Shown here one piece after another: positions 1 through 13,300 of a DNA stretch of 64,000 nt. The stretch covers positions 26,521,933 through 26,585,932 of the forward strand of contig CM034595.1 in NCBI GenBank assembly GCA_020091685.1, given 5' to 3'. A model generated the notes under the pieces. The model made no database searches, was not told the DNA's origin, and saw only the letters and a list, made by a program, of their open reading frames with translations. The position numbers and the translations under genes are program-made. Each line of letters starts with the position of its first letter. Within the stretch, counting starts at the first letter, position 1. The stretch is from Lutjanus erythropterus. Taxonomy: Eukaryota; Chordata; Actinopteri; Lutjaniformes; Lutjanidae.

Positions 1-451
1 TGACAATCATAAACAGCTGATCAACTTACAGTGTACGACGTTTGTATTATTTATTATCATTTTTTGTATAATGTTGTGCTCTCTTGCGCATCTACAGTGG
101 TCCCAAAGTCTGGCCGGGTTTTTTGAGTCTGGGGATGAGGGAGCAGGAGGAAGCAACTCACTTCAACCATAGATTGTATATTAAATTGGATTTCAACCTT
201 TTTAATTTACAGTCTGTGGCTCCAACTCCCTATTTGGCCTGCAGTACTCATTTTTGCACATGCAATTACTACATATTGCTACTTTAAGTATAAATAAAAT
301 TACAGACTTGCATATAAATACTCATAAAAGTACCCAAAAAGTGCTTTAATTAGAATTACATGAGAAGTTGTAATTCGTGACTTCCACCTCTCCTGATTTC
401 TGCTTGTCTTCGGTCTTTCCACTCTCTCTCTTCTGTGTGAGTGTAGTTCAG
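1..451. other. abcb4: upstream intron of abcb4, nothing recognised
   Basis: No exon encoding the P-glycoprotein N-terminus is visible. The short ORF at 84-287 has no recognisable similarity. The first supported exon begins after the acceptor at 450-451 and starts with the last base of a split codon, so at least one coding exon lies upstream of the window. Confidence 0.6.
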
Positions 452-3400
452 GTTTGCAGACAGCTGGGACATCGTGCTGCTCTTGATTGGGACAGTGATG
501 GCCATGGCCAATGGGGTCGTGCTTCCTCTCATGTGCATTGTGTTTGGAGACATGACAGACAGCTTCATCAAAGACGAAGCGATGTCCCACATTAACACCA
601 GCAACTTAAGTGAGTTTTCGGTTAAAAGCGTGGACAGGCATAAATAGCTGATATAAATAACTAAGAAGCAATGTATTTAAGGCCTCTTACAGTGTCTTTT
701 GTTACCATGTGTCTTCAGATTTCACCATGTTCAACAGCACCTTAGAAGAGGACATGAACACGTAAGTTTATATGTACAGAGCAAGCTGTTGTGACAATAT
801 CTCAACAATATTGAATTTGAAGGGTTGGTTTGGATTTTTTGAAGTGGGCTTGTATGAGGTACTGGTGTAGGAGGCTATGCGATGTACTGCTATAAACAGG
901 GTCAACAGCAAAATGATTTTAGTCACTTAAAAAAGTAAGTGAATGCTATATTTTTTATAACAGCTTTACCTTAAAGTCAGACAACCTTTTCCCATGGGAA
1001 ACAGCCGTCATATAAGCCAGATATCGTTCTCTCCAAAAACACAGGAGTTGCTGGTCAACTGCTGCCTCAATCTGTTAGTTTCTTTGTGTTATTGTGTGAC
1101 TTTGGTGTTTTAAAAAGTGTGTTCAGATTCACTGGAATCACATAATAACACTAAAAATATTCACTGATCAGGTGGTTCCGAGCTACCAACAGTCTCAGGT
1201 CAGAAAAGGCTGTCTGACTGCAAAGTAAACCAGTGATATAATAGACATATAATATTCTAAATATAGTGTAAACTGATTTTAAAGTGGCTAATATACGTTT
1301 TGCTGCGGACCCTGTCCAGAGCAGTTTATTGCTTAGCTTCTGTGCTGGTACTCGTCTCTGCTTCTATAAACTGGGGGTGTGTCGACCAGCATGCACTGTA
1401 GATAACACACTGACTGATAAGTACCTCATACAATCTGAACTGTCCCTTTAAAGTTGATGGTTGTGTTTTTCTATGTTTGGAAAGAGTTTTGTAAGTACAG
1501 GAAGCTCATGGATTTTGTTTAATTTTCAACAATTTTTAATTTCTTGCTACTTGAATCATCTATTGCGTTCAGCTTCCACTTTGGTTCTCTTCAGTTTAAG
1601 CAAATCAAGTTTTGAAGTCATCATACGTGACACCACACTTCTCTTCCTCCAGCTTTGCCATCTACTACTCCATCATGGGGGCTGTTGTGTTGGTGGCAGC
1701 CTATATGCAGGTCGCCTTCTGGACCCTGGCGGCCGGGCGGCAGGTCAAACGCATCCGCAAGTTGTTCTTCCACTGCATCATGCAGCAGGAAATCGGCTGG
1801 TTCGATGTCAATGAAACAGGAGAGCTCAACACACGTCTCACAGAGTGGGTAACAGAGAAATCACACTCTCATCATTCATATTTCTCATTTCACTCCGTGT
1901 GTAATACTGAGGTGTAGATGATGCTGTGCAAAGATTACGCCACCTGTATCAGTCCTTCTGAAATTGTACTTTTTTTTTTAGCATTTTTTTAATTTGCAGA
2001 TCATTTTCTCAAATATTTAATGAATGATTTGGTCTGTATCAGAGGTTTTCAAAGTGGGAGGCAGACCTCCTAACAGTATAAAGAGAGGCTCAGTGAATTA
2101 AAGTGAAAAAATATGACATTCTTTATCAAAAAGAGATTACAAAATAGCCTAAATGTGTGTACATTGGTTAAAGACATAGGTCAGGTGTTCCAATATTGTA
2201 AAAATTGTACTGCTTTCCCACTTTCCCAAAGTCAGAAGCTAATAAATGCCTTGGGACAGTACCTTTTTGTTGAGCTGTGTACTTACATTATCCCAAATGA
2301 TTCCAGCAATGTTAAAATACAGAAAAACATAATTCATTCAAGGTAATGGTGTGTTACTTTCAGGAAAAATCCAGGACACATCGTATACATTAGAGAGTGA
2401 CGAAGGAAGTCAGACAATGTGACTTAAAGTAATGTGAATAAAACTTTAATACTGTACATTAATACATTCATGAGCAAGATTTCTGCCTGAGTCACATAGG
2501 ATAGATTCCCATCAGCTATAGTGGTTGTTTAACAATGAAGAAGATAATAATTCCCATGATCCCACACTACCTCATGATGTCATCAAGCTATGTCTTTTGT
2601 TATTGTTTTAATGTTAGAAAGACCCCAAGTGGCAGAATTTACATGTTGTGTATTTAAACACTTAAATTGCTATCAACATTTTCACTAAATAATTCTTATT
2701 TTTTGTTTTCTTATTTGTTTTCAGGTTTTTTTATTATCCGGATTAATAAACTTGCACAGTTTTCATATGACAACAGTGAAATAGTTTTTGTGTCTTTCAT
2801 AATTCAAAACTCAGCACTCTAAAGATCATTGGTGGACATGTTGTTTATATTTGCAGTGATGTCTATAAGATCCAGGAGGGTATAGGCGACAAGGCAGGCA
2901 TGCTGGTCCAGGCCTACACCACCTTCATCACATCCTTCGTCATCGGCTTCACCAAAGGGTGGAAACTCACTCTCGTCATCCTGGCTGTAAGTCCTGCGCT
3001 CGGCGTCTCAGCCGCACTCTTCAGTAAGGTAAGTGTCTCTCTGTGGTCTTTGTGCCAAGTTCACCTTCTCTGTCTTCACCTGTCTGCCTTTCCTCACAGT
3101 CCTCTGCAGGTATTCTTAACAACTTAGTGTCCTTCTCCTTGTCTGAATAGGTGCTGACATCTTTCACCACTAAAGAGCAGACTGCGTATGCCAAAGCTGG
3201 AGCTGTGGCCGAAGAGGTGCTCTCTGCCATCAGGACAGTGTTTGCCTTCAGCGGTCAGGACAGAGAGATCAAGAGGTCTGTACAGTGTGTTTTATGTTAC
3301 ATCTGTGTAGGTAGGGCTGCACAATTGATCGAAATATTATAAAAACGGCAATCCGGCCAAGTTCAATATCCAAATTGCAAAAGCTGTAGTGTTTTGATAA

Positions 3401-6400
3401 AGGAAAAATGTGTGCGAAAACATTATAATGTAGTACTGCAGTGCTACAGAGATGCCCTGGCCTATAAATGTTGTTCTCAGGATGACAGAGAACATGTTTT
3501 TTTGGTACAGACCCCCCCAAAAGAACCCAAAAGCTCACTAATCTTTAACCATATAACAATCTCAGTATCTGTCAAAAACTATCAGGTGGAAATAACAACA
3601 TAGACTCTATAAATATTGTGAAAATTAATTTGTACAGCACGTTTCACACATAAAGATGGAACAATGTGCTGAAAAATCCACATAAAAAGTATATAAGAAG
3701 AAAATTATTTTAAGAGATATTTAAGAATTAATACTTAATTTCATTTTCTTATTCATATAACAAAACGTGACAACAACAACATTAAAATAAATAAAATAAC
3801 ATCACTGTTGGAATTATTACATCTTATACTTACAGTCGCAATCTTATCACTTCATGTCTATCCACTTACATTTTTGTTATTGGTGTTTGGGATCGGTAAA
3901 TTGGTTAATTGTCTGTGTTTCCCACCTTTGTTCAATTCTTATAATTTTACATTAGTTTCTCAGTATCAGTGATTTCTAGGTGCTTCTTGTCCCCTGCCTG
4001 ATAACAGACCATCAGTCATCAGTCAAGTGTTGCCTAAAATTATGTTGTGGTGGAAATCTATTATATCAAATGTGATTATTTTCCATTCAACAAAGCAGAA
4101 CATCTGTGCAGGGCAAATAAATATTGTTCTATAAAGTGATCACAGTCCTAAGAAAAGGCCCCTGAAAGACTATAACCGAATGAAACACATAAAAAACATT
4201 GAATTGGATTAGGGTTTTCTACTGATGTGACATTTGTTGATGCCATAGGGTGTGTTGTCATTGCAGTCTAATTTGTATTTAACCCTAAATATGCTCTCCA
4301 CTGAGCTGATGCTTGTGTATGCTGCACCACAGATATAATAAGAACTTGGTGGATGCTAAGAATATGGGAATAAAGAAGGCCCTTTCTTCTAACATTGCCA
4401 TGGGCTTCACCTTCCTGATGATCTATCTGTCCTACGCTCTGGCCTTCTGGTATGGGAGTACCCTCGTCATCAGTGGCGAGTACACCATTGGAACTGTGCT
4501 CACAGTGAGTAGACGCATCAAGACAGGATTTGTAATTATTTTATCCCTTTAAGCACAGTGGGGAGTCTGAAAAAGAGGGTTGGTCTGGCTAACACTGAGG
4601 TGTGTGTCTCTTAAGGTGTTCTTCGTCGTGCTCATTGGAGCGTTCACTGTGGGACAGACCTCTCCCAACATCCAGACCTTTGCCAGCGCCCGGGGAGCTG
4701 CACATAAAGTCTACAGCATTATTGATCATGTAAGGAATGCAACATTTTCCCCCAAAGCACACATGTCAAAAGATTTCTATTAATCTCTCTGCTGCTGGAC
4801 AGTTGTCAGATTGTATTACTGAACATGCACCTCTGTACTCGGGCGCTCTGGGAGGCCGCTTTGAGAAAGCCGACTACTCAGAGTCAGTAATGAGATGTTG
4901 GATTTTGCTCTAATGAGAGCACCTGCTGTTTGAATGAAGACTGCTGGTCATTTGGTTGATGTTGCACAGCTGTGGCTCGGCCCTTCGTGAGCTTTTTTTG
5001 AATGTGATGTGAGGTTAAAAGTTTTGCAAATATTGCACCGCTATCACACATGTGCTGTGGCTTCTTTGTCATGCAACCAGGGCTGGGTTTACACAGTGAA
5101 ACTTTCGTGCAAGTAGTTGCAGGTTGCAAATTACATGAAACATAATTTCCGTGCAACTTGACAGTTACATGGAGCAATTCAAAAATAATCAAAGTTTCAT
5201 GCAACACCGTTTAATAGTTTATTTCACTAAAATTAGCTGACTAGATGGGTAATTTTGCAACTGTTTGCAGTTTTTTGCTTGATTATATTAAGTGCCAAGT
5301 GTCATTGTACCTACATTTGCAACTTTGTACCTTATCTCCTAATATTTTCTCACTGGATAGTTAGGACATGTTGTGTGCTTAGTTTCATAATGGCTATCAC
5401 GGAATTTAGGAAGAGAGCAATAGGTGCATTCATGCTTATTGATAACATTGACAACATTCTTCCCTATGATAACACACTCAAATTAGTTTATGAGCACAGA
5501 TACAGAATACAGCATTTTCCAAACTACTCTTTTAGTAAACAAAAACTGAATGAGGCTGTGCCTTTAGAGGCCTGGCTCCAACCAAAGCATAGGAGGCACG
5601 GCCCCTACACTTAGTAATAGCACGGAAACTAAGCATTATATTGCTGTGGACAGCATCAGTTTAAGTGTGCGATGTATTTAGAATATTTTCAATGCTTGAA
5701 CTTAACATCACACAGCCTTTTTCGATGGGAAACAACCATTGTATAAACCAAATATCACTCTCTCCATAGTAACCAGACTTCAAAATCAAAATCAGTAATC
5801 TATCAGTAATCAGTTCTACCACTGCCTCGATTGGTTAATTTATTTCTGTTATTGTATGACTTTGTCTTTCAAAAGGTCAGCTCGACTTCATCAAAGTCAA
5901 ACAAAAACACAAACTAATCAATCAAGGCAGTGGTAGACCAGCATCTCCTGTACAAGATAAAATTACTGATTTTGCCAATGAATTCTGGTTGAGTAAGAGA
6001 GGGTGATATTTGGTTTATATAATAATGGTCTCCCATTAGAAAAGGCTATCTGACAGTAAGGTAAAGCAGTGAAAATATTCTAAATTTAGTGTAAACTTAA
6101 AGTGATGTTGATTTTGTTGCTGACCCTGTCCACCGCAGTGCATTGCTCAGCTTCCTACACTGGTAGACCTGCTGCTTCTCTAAACTGGGGGCATGTTGAC
6201 CAGCAACTACTGTGGGTAATGTACTGACTATGGATAATTATCTCAAACAACCCCACTAATATGAACTCTCCCTTTAATTTCTGTCTTTATGTAGTTTTAT
6301 TCATCTATCAATTTGTTTATAGTTTATGTTACAAACCGGCTCAAGGAATGCAACAAGAAGGGGAGTCCACACAAGGGGTTAATGTAAAAAACAAGAATAA

Positions 6401-9249
6401 TTTATTAACCTAAAGCTAACACAGATCATAACACAAACCAAAAGACCACAAGGTGGATGCCAGCTGGAGGAAGGGAGAGACCAGAGTGAGCAAAGGGCCC
6501 AGCTTTTAAGCTCAGAGGCCCAGGTGAGCTCAATCAGCTGATGACCCTCCCATGTCAGCCAGTGGACAGCTCCAAGCTTAGGGAACCAATGAGGAGCCTG
6601 TCCATTATCACCTGGAGACAAGAGGGGAGGGGGAGGGGAGAAAGGGCAGACAGGAGGGAAAAACAAGAAACAAGCTCTTTTCCTGACTTCGACAACAAGT
6701 AAAAGATGGACGAACTGTGAAATTGACAGGAGTAAAAAAGGTACAAGAGATTAAAGAAAAACAATCCAAAAACACAGATTTGCACACAAAATACCAGAGA
6801 TTACAATGTGCAATAAGGATGATTAAGAAAATCCCTACCCGCCTCCAGATTGGGTTCCCAAGAGAATAGAATTAGTCTGTTTTTGAATGCAATACATATA
6901 CAGTATATAAAGGCACTACCAGCCTATACAAGCCAGTACCTTTTCATCAATATATGTCCTTCCTCACAGCACAACTAAGAATACAGTACAATGTCTGTAT
7001 TTATAACTTTGATATTGTGTCTCATTTTATGGTTTACTTTTGATCTAGAAAGGTCCTTCATAGATAAACTTTGCTCTCCAAGAGAGACATACTACAGTCT
7101 GAAAATCCTAAGCAGTAAAGCAGCAGAGAGAGCAGTGATTTGTGTGTGTAACCGCTCAAAGAGAAGCAGTGAAAACACAAAGAGCTGTGAAAATAAACAT
7201 TAGCCTTGTTAAGTATGCTCACCCTAACCTGCAGGGCTAACAGCCTTCCTCCCATTGTCTGTCTGAGGTTATGATAAGAATCAAGTTCTTTATCCAACTG
7301 TGGCCAAACTACAATCCAGAGTGAAGCTAGAAGAGGTTTTTTTTGAAGTAAAAATAATGTTCACTCTTGTCTCAACAGAAACCGACCATCAACAGCTTTT
7401 CAGAGGCCGGTTTCAAGCCTGACTTCATCAAGGGAGACATAGAGTTCAACAACATCCACTTCAACTACCCTTCGAGGCCGGACATCAAAGTATGTTCCCC
7501 AAAGACACCGTTTCCTGAAATCAGTCTGCAGACATTATGATGCTGTCTCTTATGGTTGACATTGTTATCATTTATAGATATTAAACAACCTGTCTCTGAG
7601 TGTGAAGAGTGGACAGACCATTGCCTTGGTGGGGAGCAGTGGCTGCGGTAAAAGCACCACGATCCAGCTGCTGCAGAGGTTCTACGATCCTCAGGAAGGA
7701 TCTGTAAGTGATATCACTGTGACTCTTGGAAAGAAAGCAGATAAGGGTATTTATCTAGTCCTTTATCAACAGGAGAGGAGATGCTGTTTCAAACATGCAT
7801 GGTTGTGTATAGAGTTAAAGTAAATACTGTTTGGCTCTCCTTTTAGGTTTCTATTGATGGTCATGATATTCGTAGTCTCAACATCCGCTACCTGAGAGAG
7901 ATGATCGGAGTGGTGAGTCAGGAGCCCATCCTCTTTGCCACCACCATCGCTGAGAACATCAGATATGGCCGACCTGACGTGACGCAGAAGGAGATAGAAC
8001 AAGCTACCAAGGAGGCGAATGCTTATGACTTCATTATGAGCCTTCCTGATGTAAGACATTTCTGACTCCCTGTCCACTGTGCTTATCGAGAACTCCGTCC
8101 GACACTCGCTAATACTGAGACTTTTATCGTTGAGCAGAAGTTTGAGACGCTGGTCGGAGACAGAGGGACTCAGATGAGTGGAGGACAGAAGCAGAGGATT
8201 GCGATTGCTCGAGCGCTGGTCCGCAACCCCAAAATCCTTCTGTTGGACGAAGCCACATCTGCACTAGATGCTGAGAGTGAGACCATTGTGCAGGCTGCAC
8301 TTGACAAGGTACAAACACACACAGACACATGCAAGACAGTTTTAATGCTAATGTTTTAATTCTGACATTCATGCAGATATTGTCCTGTTAGTTTAAAGAA
8401 ATGTAATTAGAAAACACTTGATATAAATTAAAATACTTTACTACCTACTACTTTAGCAGTACTAATAGTCTAGTACTAGGGATGAGGATATTGGATGGAT
8501 TGTGCAGATATTTAGAGTTTGGTAATCCACTGACTTTCCTCCTGCCGCACTAGAGGGTTGACAGTTTTGTTTTTATGTCTCTAACAGTCTGACACATTAT
8601 GTTCTCAGATTGTCCGTCTGGCACAAACATCCACTTGGACTCAAAGACGAAATGAATAGATTTTGTCGTTCCCTATTCGAGAAGAAGGCGTGAGATGTGC
8701 GTGAGGCATCCGGGTTTTAGAATTTGTAGCTTCTTTGCAGCAACATCCATATTGGAGACGTTGTCTTCTATCATGGCTACAACTTCAATGGCCAAGCATG
8801 TGAACACATACAAGGAGTTTGTTGTTTTTCTCTGTGAATTTACTAATACGCTTACAGCAGAACAAGAACAACAAAGCTTGACAAAATTATGAGTCTGGAG
8901 AGGCGATAGGTGTAAACTGTTAGGGCCAGTTTGATGTTGTAAGAAAAACTGTATAATAATATTAAAATAAGATTAATATTAATATTAAAAAGTGCCAACT
9001 GCTAACATGTTGTCTGTGCATAAATTACCATTTTAGCTCCTTCTTGTAATTGTAAGCAGAACTCAGACACTTAACCTTCGTTTGCAGGTCCGACAGGGTC
9101 GTACCACCATAGTTGTTGCCCACCGCCTCTCAACCATCAGAAACGCTGACGTCATCGCCGGTTTCCAGAACGGTCAAGTTGTAGAGCTGGGGACTCACAG
9201 TGAACTGATGGAGAAACACGGAGTCTACCACACTCTGGTTACCATGCAG

Positions 9250-9314
<65 letters not shown>

Positions 9315-10278
9315 AAACACTTTGGCACACCATTTGGTTTGACAGGAAGTCAAGGGGGATCTTGTAATGTCAGAATGGTCAGTCCTTGTGTCTGTGGTTT
9401 CCCTCCGTCTCTCCCCTCTACAGACCTTTCAGAAAGTAGAGGATGAGGAGGAGGAGGACTGTGAGAAGGCAGCAGGTGAGAAGAAACCACTGGACAGGTC
9501 CGTCTCTCGGTCCTCTGTGCGCAGGAGGAAGTCCACAAGAGGCTCCTCCTTCGCTGCCTCAGAGGGAGACAAAGAGGAGAAAGAAAAGTCCAAGAATGAC
9601 CAGGACAAGACAGAAGAGGTGATTAATGATTAATGAGAAACTCTGAAATAAAAATAAATACCGGGGTGGTGCACCACTCTCTCTTTACAACCTTTGATCA
9701 ATTCTTATTATATCAGCAGAGATCACGAACCATCTTTTCTCTTGTACCCAGTCCATTTACCACACAATTTTTCATTGGTCCCTGCGTTAGTCCTTAGATA
9801 ATTAATCAGTTTTTCCATGTCATGTACTAGATTCAGTCTTACTGGATCTCCTTTCAAAGACAAGACAGGAGGGAGGCAAATATAAAAGAGATGTGACTCA
9901 GCTCTTTCTCCCTCTTTCTGCAGGATGAAGATGTTCCCCCCGTGTCGTTCTTTGAAGTGTTTCGTCTAAACATTTCTGAGTGGCCGTACATTCTTGTGGG
10001 GACCATCTGTGCCATCATCAACGGAGCAATGCAGCCCCTGTTTGCCGTCATCTTCTCCAAAATAATCACTGTACTTATATTATTTGTGTACCACAAAATT
10101 TATTTTTATGTTTCATGTTAATTGTGGCATTTATCAGACAAATAAGGTGAGTTATTCTCCTCTCAGGTTTTTGCAGAGCCAGATCAAGAGGTTATCAGAC
10201 AAAGAGCCACAGTCTTTTCCCTGATGTTTGCTGCCATTGGAGGTGTATCATTTTTCACCATGTTTCTACAGGTATGGG

Positions 10279-10322
<44 letters not shown>

Positions 10323-13300
10323 TGCATGCTCAAAAAATCATTCTCATATCTGAACAATAAATTTGAAGCTGGACAGCCTGCAGCAACAGATAAAAGCCAA
10401 TTAGCTTAGCTTTGCACAAACACTGCAAAGAGGAAAACAGCTAGCCTGATCCTGTCCAAAGCCAACAAAATCCAGTTAACATGTTGTATATTGTTTATTT
10501 AACTGGTTTAAAAAAACAAAATGCAAAGGCAAAAAAAAAAAAAACTGTGGACAGAGCCAAGCTAGCGGTTTCCCTCTGTTTACCACCTTTGTGCTAAGCT
10601 AAGCTAACTCAACTTTATGTTTACTGGAAAAATATGAGAGCGGCATCAATCTTCTCATCCAACTCTTGGCAAGAATGTGAACTTCTCAAGATGCCGAACT
10701 GTTTCTTTAACCATACAGTTTTTGGCTGAGCATATAAAAATAATTAATTTTATTTCTTACGTTTTAGTGAAAACCAAAGCTGGTTAAAAATGTGGAAAAC
10801 TTGAAACCTATCTTAGAGGCTTAAGAGCAGCCCACACCATGACTGACAACTTTAACAATACATGTAATGATAAGGGTGTGGGCATCCAAACTGATGACTG
10901 ATAGCGTGCTGTAAACAGTGGCGCCAAACACTTGCTGCATGCTCCTGCTGAATTGGCAACTTAGTAAAATGGATATTGATGACCTGTTACTGACGTACAG
11001 GAAAACAAAAAGAAAACCAGATGGATATGGCTTCTCTAAATTCTTCAAATTTAGATAAGCGAGTTAACGCTATTACTCTGAGAGTTGACGTCTTTTAAAG
11101 ACAAATTTTATTCATACTTTCATGTGAGCCAACATTAATTTGATGGTGTCCTGGCAATAGGACATCAGTAAAGACCAAACAAACTTCCAAAACCCAATCT
11201 TCACTAAAAGCTGTTTGTTTCAGGTAAACTTAAGTTTTTTATGTGTATATGTAATGTGTAATATATTTATAGTTATTATAGTTATCATTCATGGTATGCA
11301 CACACACACACACACACACACACTTTATCCGGATGATATTGTTGCAGTAATGAGCAAATGCAGGTGACGACCTGACAGTTCATCACAGAAGTTCATGCCC
11401 ATGTCCTGCTGTGCTCTTTTCTTCTGTCTTTAAACTTACTAACAGGGTTTCTGTTTTGGTAAATCCGGGGAGCTTCTGACCCTGAAGCTGAGACTGAAGG
11501 CCTTTACATCCATGATGAGACAGGTGAGTGACCTACACAGGGAACTGGTTCTAGGTTTGTAATAATCCAGATGATTCTTTAGGTCTCTTCATCGGTACTT
11601 GAAGAAACAGGGGTTGAGAGTGGATGTAAAAATGGTTTTGATTTAATATATGGTCACACCTGCAGTTTTGTCTCTCTCCCTCTCTCTTCTCCAGGAGCTC
11701 TAGAACAGTTTTGGTGATTTCATATGAGAGATTTCTGTGTTTTCCTTTCATCCTTGCCTTTGTAACTGGTTTGAAATGGGCAGGGCTCTGCACCAATCAG
11801 AGAACATTTGAATCAAAACGCAGTGAGATTTGTGTTGTTTTTTTTATGTCGCTAAAACAGTCAGTAAAATCTGACCAAACCACACCCTCAGTTTTTCAGT
11901 GCAAAACTAATGATAGGCATATTTTTTTCCAAACTTTAAACAGGATAGTTTGGATTATTTGAAGTCGGACTGTGTGAGGTACATGTTGATAGTCAGTGTA
12001 TTAACTACAGTAGAGGAGTACCAGCACGGAAACTAAACAATGTAGTGCTGCCGACAGAGTCAGCAACAAAACATATTTTAGCCACCTAAAAAAGGCTCAT
12101 CTAAAGAAGAAGTATCTGTTTTAGTGTACACTATATTTAGATCATTTTCTTTGCTTTATTTTTATTGCCTTTTCCGATGGGAAACCACTGTCATGTAAGC
12201 CAGATATTGCTCTCATACACTCAACCAGACTCCATTGACAAAATCAGTCATTTTACCTTGCAGAACATGGGAGCTTCTGGCCTACCACTGCCTCAATCTG
12301 CCAGTTTGTTCTGGTTATTATGTGACTTTAGTGTTTTTTAAAAGGTGAGCTCAGATTCACTTCAGTCACACAATAACTCAAACAAACTAGATCTCTCGAT
12401 TGAGGCAGGGGTGGACCATCAACTCTGCAAGGTAAAATTACTGATTTAGCCAGTGGGGTCTGGTTTATCAACAAAGAGTGATATTTGGTTTATATAATGA
12501 TGTTTTCCCGTTAGAAAAGGCCATCTGACAGTAAGGTAAAGCAGTGAAGATATTCTTAATATAGCGTACACTTCAACTGATATTGATTTTTTTTGGAGGT
12601 GGCTTAAAAACATTTTGTTTCTGATCCTGTTCACTGCTGTAGATTGTTTAGCTCCCATTTTGGTAGACTTCTCTGCTGGTCAAACTGGGGGCGTACCAAC
12701 CGCCATCTAAGTAATACACTGACTATTGATAATTACCTCATACAACCCCACTCCAAACAATCCAAACTATCCTTTTAATATATTTCTGATTGCTGTTGTA
12801 TATTAAAAACATTTTATTTCTTTGTGTGAATTTGCTCTTTTTATTTTCATGGTGAATGGAAAAGGTTTATCTCTGTTTCGTTGTAGGACCTCGGCTGGTT
12901 TGACAACTCCAAAAACAGCGTTGGAGCCCTCACTACGAGACTGGCCACAGACGCTGCCCAAGTACAAGGGGTAAGTTTCAATAGCAGTGATAGACACATA
13001 CACACAGACATGCACGCACAGACACAACAAAGATATTCGCCACAACAAATCATCTGCTTTGTTCCCATCGTTTCCGACTGCTCAGGCTACAGGAGCACGT
13101 CTGGCCACAGTAATGCAGAACTTCGCCAACATGGGCACCGGCGTGATCCTCTCCTTGGTGTACGGCTGGGAGCTGACCCTGCTCATCCTGGCTGTGGTGC
13201 CCATCATAGCATTTGCTGGAGCTGCGGAGTTGAAACTGCTCACCGGACACGCTGCTGAAGACAAGAAGGAGCTGGAGAAGGCTGGAAAGGTAGGATTCAG

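Larger units (their letters stand above)
452..4729 (+). other. abcb4: abcb4: exons for transmembrane domain 1
   Basis: Seven exons encode residues 1-325 of the visible protein, the first six-helix membrane domain. The first exon carries TM1, followed by the first extracellular loop. That loop holds three N-glycosylation sequons (NTS at residue 48, NFT at 53 created across an exon junction, NST at 58). The third exon contains the conserved AAGRQ and QEIGWFDV motifs; the fifth carries [13 protein letters not shown]. These are signatures of P-glycoprotein intracellular loops. Confidence 0.93.

Noticed and set aside
9082-9342. Extension of the 9088 exon into Thr-His repeats
   Set aside because: The frame reads through a normal donor (CAG|GTAACA) into the CA microsatellite. 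P-glycoprotein homology ends exactly at the donor.
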